From: Candidatus Nitrotoga sp. CP45 | GTDB lineage: Bacteria > Bacteroidota > Bacteroidia > Flavobacteriales > Flavobacteriaceae | Direction: 5' to 3' | DNA: 7,265 nucleotides | NCBI GenBank assembly: GCA_943329165.2 | Contig: CALQCV020000090.1 | Location: 1 to 7,265, forward strand | Shown here: positions 5,567-7,265 of the stretch, in pieces | Layout: each line of letters begins with the position of its first letter | Numbering within the stretch: the first letter of the stretch is position 1 | Translations under genes and position numbers: made by a program | Notes under the pieces: model-generated | Told to the model about the DNA's origin: nothing | What the model saw: only the letters and a program-made list of their open reading frames with translations | Databases searched by the model: none

Positions 5567-6399
5567 GCTTCTATTAAACTATTCAATTTCTCTAACAGCT
5601 GATTTGATAGCTGTGACTTAAATTCTTTTTTACGGTACTTGGTAATCGGCTGGATTCCGATAATAATATTAGTTATAAATAATTCATCCGCTTTTTGTAA
5701 ATCAAAAGGAGAAATAGCTACCTCAACAACTTCAATTGAATCAAACTGTTTTACTATCGCAATAATTTGTTTTCTCATTATTCCATTTAAGCATCCTTCA
5801 GAAATTGGCGGTGTTATTAAAGTGCTTCCCATCAACATAAACAGATTTCCGTTTGCTGCTTCAATTACATTTTTAGTTTCATTAATAAGTAAGGAAGAAT
5901 CGAGGTGATTTTCTTTGGCAAATATACTTGCAGTAACATGTGTAATCTTATTGGCTGTTTTGAGTGTTGAAAGTAATTGTTTCGGAACTATAAAGTCTTT
6001 ATACAAATCAACTTCAAATTGACTTTTAAGAATTTTATATTTTATGTTTTCCAACATTGTTGCTTGAATAACAAAGGAAATTGTATTATCAGTTGGCAGA
6101 TAAAAACCCCCTTCGTTTCTAAAAACAGTAAATCGAACCCTAGCAGAATTTCTAATAGAAAGCACATCAACTAGTTTCAAGATTTGTTCTTCAAGATATT
6201 CCATAGTGAAAGACATCGGAATTTCCATTCTAACAATTCTCATAGAAGCCATTAATCGAAAATAATGATCTTCAAAAAATAATATTCTGTTGTTTACAAT
6301 TTTCAAAGTTTCAAAAACACCATCTCCATATAGGAATGACCTATTAGAAACCGTTAACTGCAAATCCACGTCTTGAATTACACCGTTAAAATTAACCAT
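5563..6399 (-). CDS. class IV PLP-dependent aminotransferase (branched-chain aminotransferase / aminodeoxychorismate lyase-like)
   Basis: This 278-residue fold-type IV PLP enzyme has family landmarks in order. SFLYGDGVFETLKI (21-34) comes first, then HYFRLMASMR (45-54), with the probable Schiff-base Lys147 in LLSTLKTANK. Glu180 in NVIEAANGNLFML contacts the PLP ring nitrogen in relatives. ITPPISEGCLNGIMRKQI (195-212) includes the phosphate-binding turn. Relatives include branched-chain aminotransferase, D-amino-acid aminotransferase and PabC. The LKTANK environment and the size are closer to PabC and D-amino-acid enzymes than to IlvE, but substrate cannot be set from sequence alone. The ATG at 6399-6397 is directly preceded by the T6 of a hairpin terminator, so its leader is unusual. 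It lies downstream of the START-like gene and overlaps yqgE convergently by 4 bases. Confidence 0.9.
   Translation of the reverse strand: MVNFNGVIQDVDLQLTVSNRSFLYGDGVFETLKIVNNRILFFEDHYFRLMASMRIVRMEIPMSFTMEYLEEQILKLVDVLSIRNSARVRFTVFRNEGGFYLPTDNTISFVIQATMLENIKYKILKSQFEVDLYKDFIVPKQLLSTLKTANKITHVTASIFAKENHLDSSLLINETKNVIEAANGNLFMLMGSTLITPPISEGCLNGIMRKQIIAIVKQFDSIEVVEVAISPFDLQKADELFITNIIIGIQPITKYRKKEFKSQLSNQLLEKLNSLIEA
5595..5614 (+). other. possible hairpin ending the yqgE transcript
   Basis: ACAGCT (5595-5600) and AGCTGT (5609-5614) flank an 8-base loop, 29 bases beyond the yqgE stop and inside the 3' end of the aminotransferase coding region. On the plus strand a T-run (about 5625-5631) follows after roughly 10 bases, farther than in a standard terminator. 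It is the only candidate for ending the yqgE RNA here. Confidence 0.22.
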
Positions 6400-6434
6400 A
6401 AAAAATCCCGTCTCGGTTTTAGAACAAGACGGGA
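6400..6434 (-). terminator. intrinsic terminator between START-like and aminotransferase genes
   Basis: Read on the minus strand, TCCCGTCT (6434-6427) and AGACGGGA (6413-6406) form a perfect 8-bp GC-rich stem. A further 3-bp GTT/AAC stem with a 4-base loop lies inside it. T6 (6405-6400) follows immediately, and the next three bases are the ATG of the aminotransferase. The 5' arm begins 26 bases after the START-like stop codon. By form it is a strong terminator for read-through from that gene. Confidence 0.8.
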
Positions 6435-6465
6435 CAAATATAACTTTTAAAAAATTGATTTTAAA
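6435..6465 (-). promoter_or_regulatory. predicted promoter of the aminotransferase gene
   Basis: On the minus strand, TTTA (6465-6462), a 19-base spacer and TATATTTG (6442-6435) match TTTG-N19-TAnnTTTG with one mismatch at -33. The -33 box overlaps the stop codon of the START-like gene. The -7 box directly abuts the terminator's 5' arm, so the predicted transcription start (about 6432-6428) falls within that arm. Confidence 0.62.
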
Positions 6466-6853
6466 TAGAACCTATAACGTGTTTTAAATCGGAAACTTGA
6501 TTTTCCCATAACAACTTAGATTCATCTAATTCGTCTTCTATGGCAAAATCAACAACCATTAACGATACATCTTTGGTGATTTCATCTTCTAATATTCTCA
6601 ATTCGAAATAATATTCTGTATCTTTTTTATTATCATCAACCCATCTAAATTTTATCTTTTCTCCGGTTTTCTTTGATGAAAGACGAGCATTTTCTTCAAT
6701 ACCATCCCATGAAAAAGTGAAAAATTCTCCTCTTGAATTAACGTTATCAGCAAACCATTCCTGCAAACCAGAAGGGGTAGAAATATATTGATATAGTAAT
6801 TGTGGCGAAGAATTTAATGGGAACTCTAGCTCATAACGTATTTTATTATCCAT
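6461..6853 (-). CDS. START-like domain protein (SRPBCC fold, Bacteroidota type)
   Basis: This 130-residue cytoplasmic protein has the shape of a compact SRPBCC/START domain. It opens with the strand MDNKIRYELEFPLNSSPQLLYQYISTPSGLQEWFADNV, where the 'P..L..Y.S.P.GL..WFAD' pattern resembles AHSA1-like members. Next come beta strands ending in FFTFSWDG, ARLSSKKTGEKIKFRWVDD and TEYYFELRI, and a C-terminal helix ESKLLWENQVSDLKHVIGS. Such domains bind hydrophobic ligands in other families, but no ligand is known here. No signal peptide is visible. The ATG at 6853 is the only sensible start; upstream sequence is A/T-rich. A poor -7-like AAAATTTG (6869-6862, minus strand) is the only promoter candidate I see. 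It is divergent from the tRNA gene and upstream of the aminotransferase, from which a terminator separates it. Confidence 0.85.
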   Translation of the reverse strand: MDNKIRYELEFPLNSSPQLLYQYISTPSGLQEWFADNVNSRGEFFTFSWDGIEENARLSSKKTGEKIKFRWVDDNKKDTEYYFELRILEDEITKDVSLMVVDFAIEDELDESKLLWENQVSDLKHVIGSI

Positions 6854-6898
6854 GATTCAAACAAATTTTATGGAAATATATAGAATATAAAATCAAAA

Positions 6899-6912
6899 AA
6901 AAAACGTTTTTT
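6899..6912. other. A6-CG-T6 palindrome in the START/tRNA-Met intergenic region
   Basis: AAAAAACGTTTTTT is a perfect 14-base palindrome in an A-rich stretch (about 6894-6929) between the divergent START-like gene and the tRNA-Met promoter. Such A/T-tracts can bend DNA and act as upstream promoter elements, but no specific function can be assigned. Confidence 0.3.
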
Positions 6913-6939
6913 AAAAATAAAAAAAATAAGCACTTTAAG

Positions 6940-6970
6940 TTTGTAACCATTGATATTAATTTTATATTTG
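6940..6970 (+). promoter_or_regulatory. tRNA-Met promoter
   Basis: TTTG at 6940-6943, exactly 19 bases of spacer and TATATTTG at 6963-6970 are a perfect match to the Bacteroidota consensus TTTG-N19-TAnnTTTG. This is the best promoter in the window. Transcription should begin near 6974-6978, leaving a leader of about 75-80 bases to be removed from the tRNA precursor. I see no gene or stable structure in that leader. Confidence 0.82.
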
Positions 6971-7052
6971 CACCCGCAATAAAAGTGTAGGCGTATCGCT
7001 GAACTCCAATAACAGGTAGAGACCAGTGACTTATTCAGGAATTGCAATAGTA

Positions 7053-7126
7053 GGCGAGGTAGCTCAGTCGGTTAGAGCGCAGGATTCATAACCCTGAGGT
7101 CGGGAGTTCAAATCTCCCTCTCGCTA
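7053..7126 (+). tRNA. tRNA-Met (anticodon CAU), elongator type
   Basis: The 74-base cloverleaf is complete. The acceptor 5' strand is GGCGAGG (7053-7059), followed by U8-A9 and a D arm GCTC...GAGC. The anticodon arm CAGGA-TTCATAA-CCCTG carries CAU, the variable region is AGGTC, and the T arm is GGGAG-TTCAAAT-CTCCC. The acceptor 3' strand is TCTCGCT (7119-7125) with discriminator A7126. CCA is not encoded, as is usual in Bacteroidota. Base pair 1-72 is a G-U wobble and 31-39 is an A-C mismatch. The anticodon stem lacks the three G-C pairs of initiator tRNA, and the loop context differs from the lysidine-modified tRNA-Ile(CAU), which typically reads GGACTCATAATCC. Elongator Met is therefore the best call. 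It has its own promoter and terminator. Confidence 0.93.
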
Positions 7127-7148
7127 CAAAATTGAAAGTAAGGAAATC

Positions 7149-7179
7149 AACCGTTTAGGTACTCTAAACGGTTTTTTTT
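7149..7179 (+). terminator. intrinsic terminator after tRNA-Met
   Basis: AACCGTTTAG (7149-7158) and CTAAACGGTT (7164-7173) form a perfect 10-bp stem around the 5-base loop GTACT. The 3' arm continues into a T8 tract (7172-7179). It starts 22 bases after the tRNA 3' end and implies a single-tRNA transcript. Confidence 0.93.
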
Positions 7180-7208
7180 ATGTCTAAAATATTTTTACAT
7201 TTACAAAA

Positions 7209-7244
7209 AGTACACGATTTAGTACACGATTTAGAACACTATTC
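7209..7244 (+). repeat. 12-bp tandem repeat at the right edge
   Basis: AGTACACGATTT occurs twice head to tail (7209-7220, 7221-7232). A third, degenerate copy AGAACACTATTC (7233-7244) differs at three of twelve bases. The repeats begin 30 bases beyond the tRNA-Met terminator. No coding region is visible from there to the window edge. They could be protein-binding iterons or recombinase arm sites, or a chance microrepeat. Confidence 0.6.
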
Positions 7245-7265
7245 CCTAATTAATCACTCAAAAAA

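Noticed and set aside
5639..6174. Two plus-strand open frames (5639-5908, 5977-6174)
   Set aside because: Both are antisense to the aminotransferase, whose catalytic motifs lie in the same stretch.
7053..7126. Initiator tRNA-fMet or tRNA-Ile(CAU) in place of elongator Met
   Set aside because: The anticodon stem lacks the three consecutive G-C pairs of initiators, and the loop/stem context TTCATAAC differs from the usual Ile(CAU) context CTCATAAT.
1..7265. A novel defence, secretion or biosynthetic system
   Set aside because: All nine coding regions are common conserved or housekeeping families, and no group of them suggests a new cooperative system.

Overview
This is an ordinary chromosomal segment from a low-GC Bacteroidota bacterium, most likely a Flavobacterium or close relative in the Flavobacteriaceae. 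Four things point there. The protein set includes DUF4290 and START-like proteins, which are mostly confined to this phylum. Genes lack Shine-Dalgarno sites and have A/T-rich start contexts. Promoters match the Bacteroidota form TTTG-N19-TAnnTTTG. The tRNA gene does not encode its CCA end. I see no phage, transposase, toxin, CRISPR or defence gene.

Layout. On the minus strand at the left edge are a DUF493 protein (471-755) and a DUF4290 protein running off the window (1-471); the two share one base in a TAATG stop/start. Divergent from them on the plus strand are a P-loop ATPase/kinase-like protein (914-1450, TTG start), recQ (1550-3457, TTG start), fmt (3489-4436), an HU-type DNA-binding protein (4613-4885, own promoter and terminator) and a YqgE/AlgH protein (5006-5566). 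Convergent on the minus strand are a START-like protein (6461-6853) and a class IV PLP aminotransferase (5563-6399). The aminotransferase stop codon shares the TTAA at 5563-5566 with the yqgE stop. At the right edge an elongator tRNA-Met (7053-7126) has a textbook promoter and terminator, followed by a short 12-bp tandem repeat.

Function. The genes are mostly housekeeping: DNA repair (RecQ), initiator-tRNA formylation (Fmt), nucleoid structure (HU), amino-acid or folate-precursor metabolism (aminotransferase IV) and translation (tRNA-Met), plus four conserved proteins of uncertain function. The group does not look like a dedicated pathway.

The most interesting signals are regulatory. A predicted promoter for the aminotransferase abuts the left arm of an intrinsic terminator whose T-tract touches the ATG. 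Only read-through RNA from the START gene should form the full hairpin. A GC-richer dispersed repeat sits in the recQ leader. Three TTATYAACA motifs lie near the HU promoter. The right-edge repeats next to a tRNA might mark an integration site. All promoter and terminator calls were made by eye.
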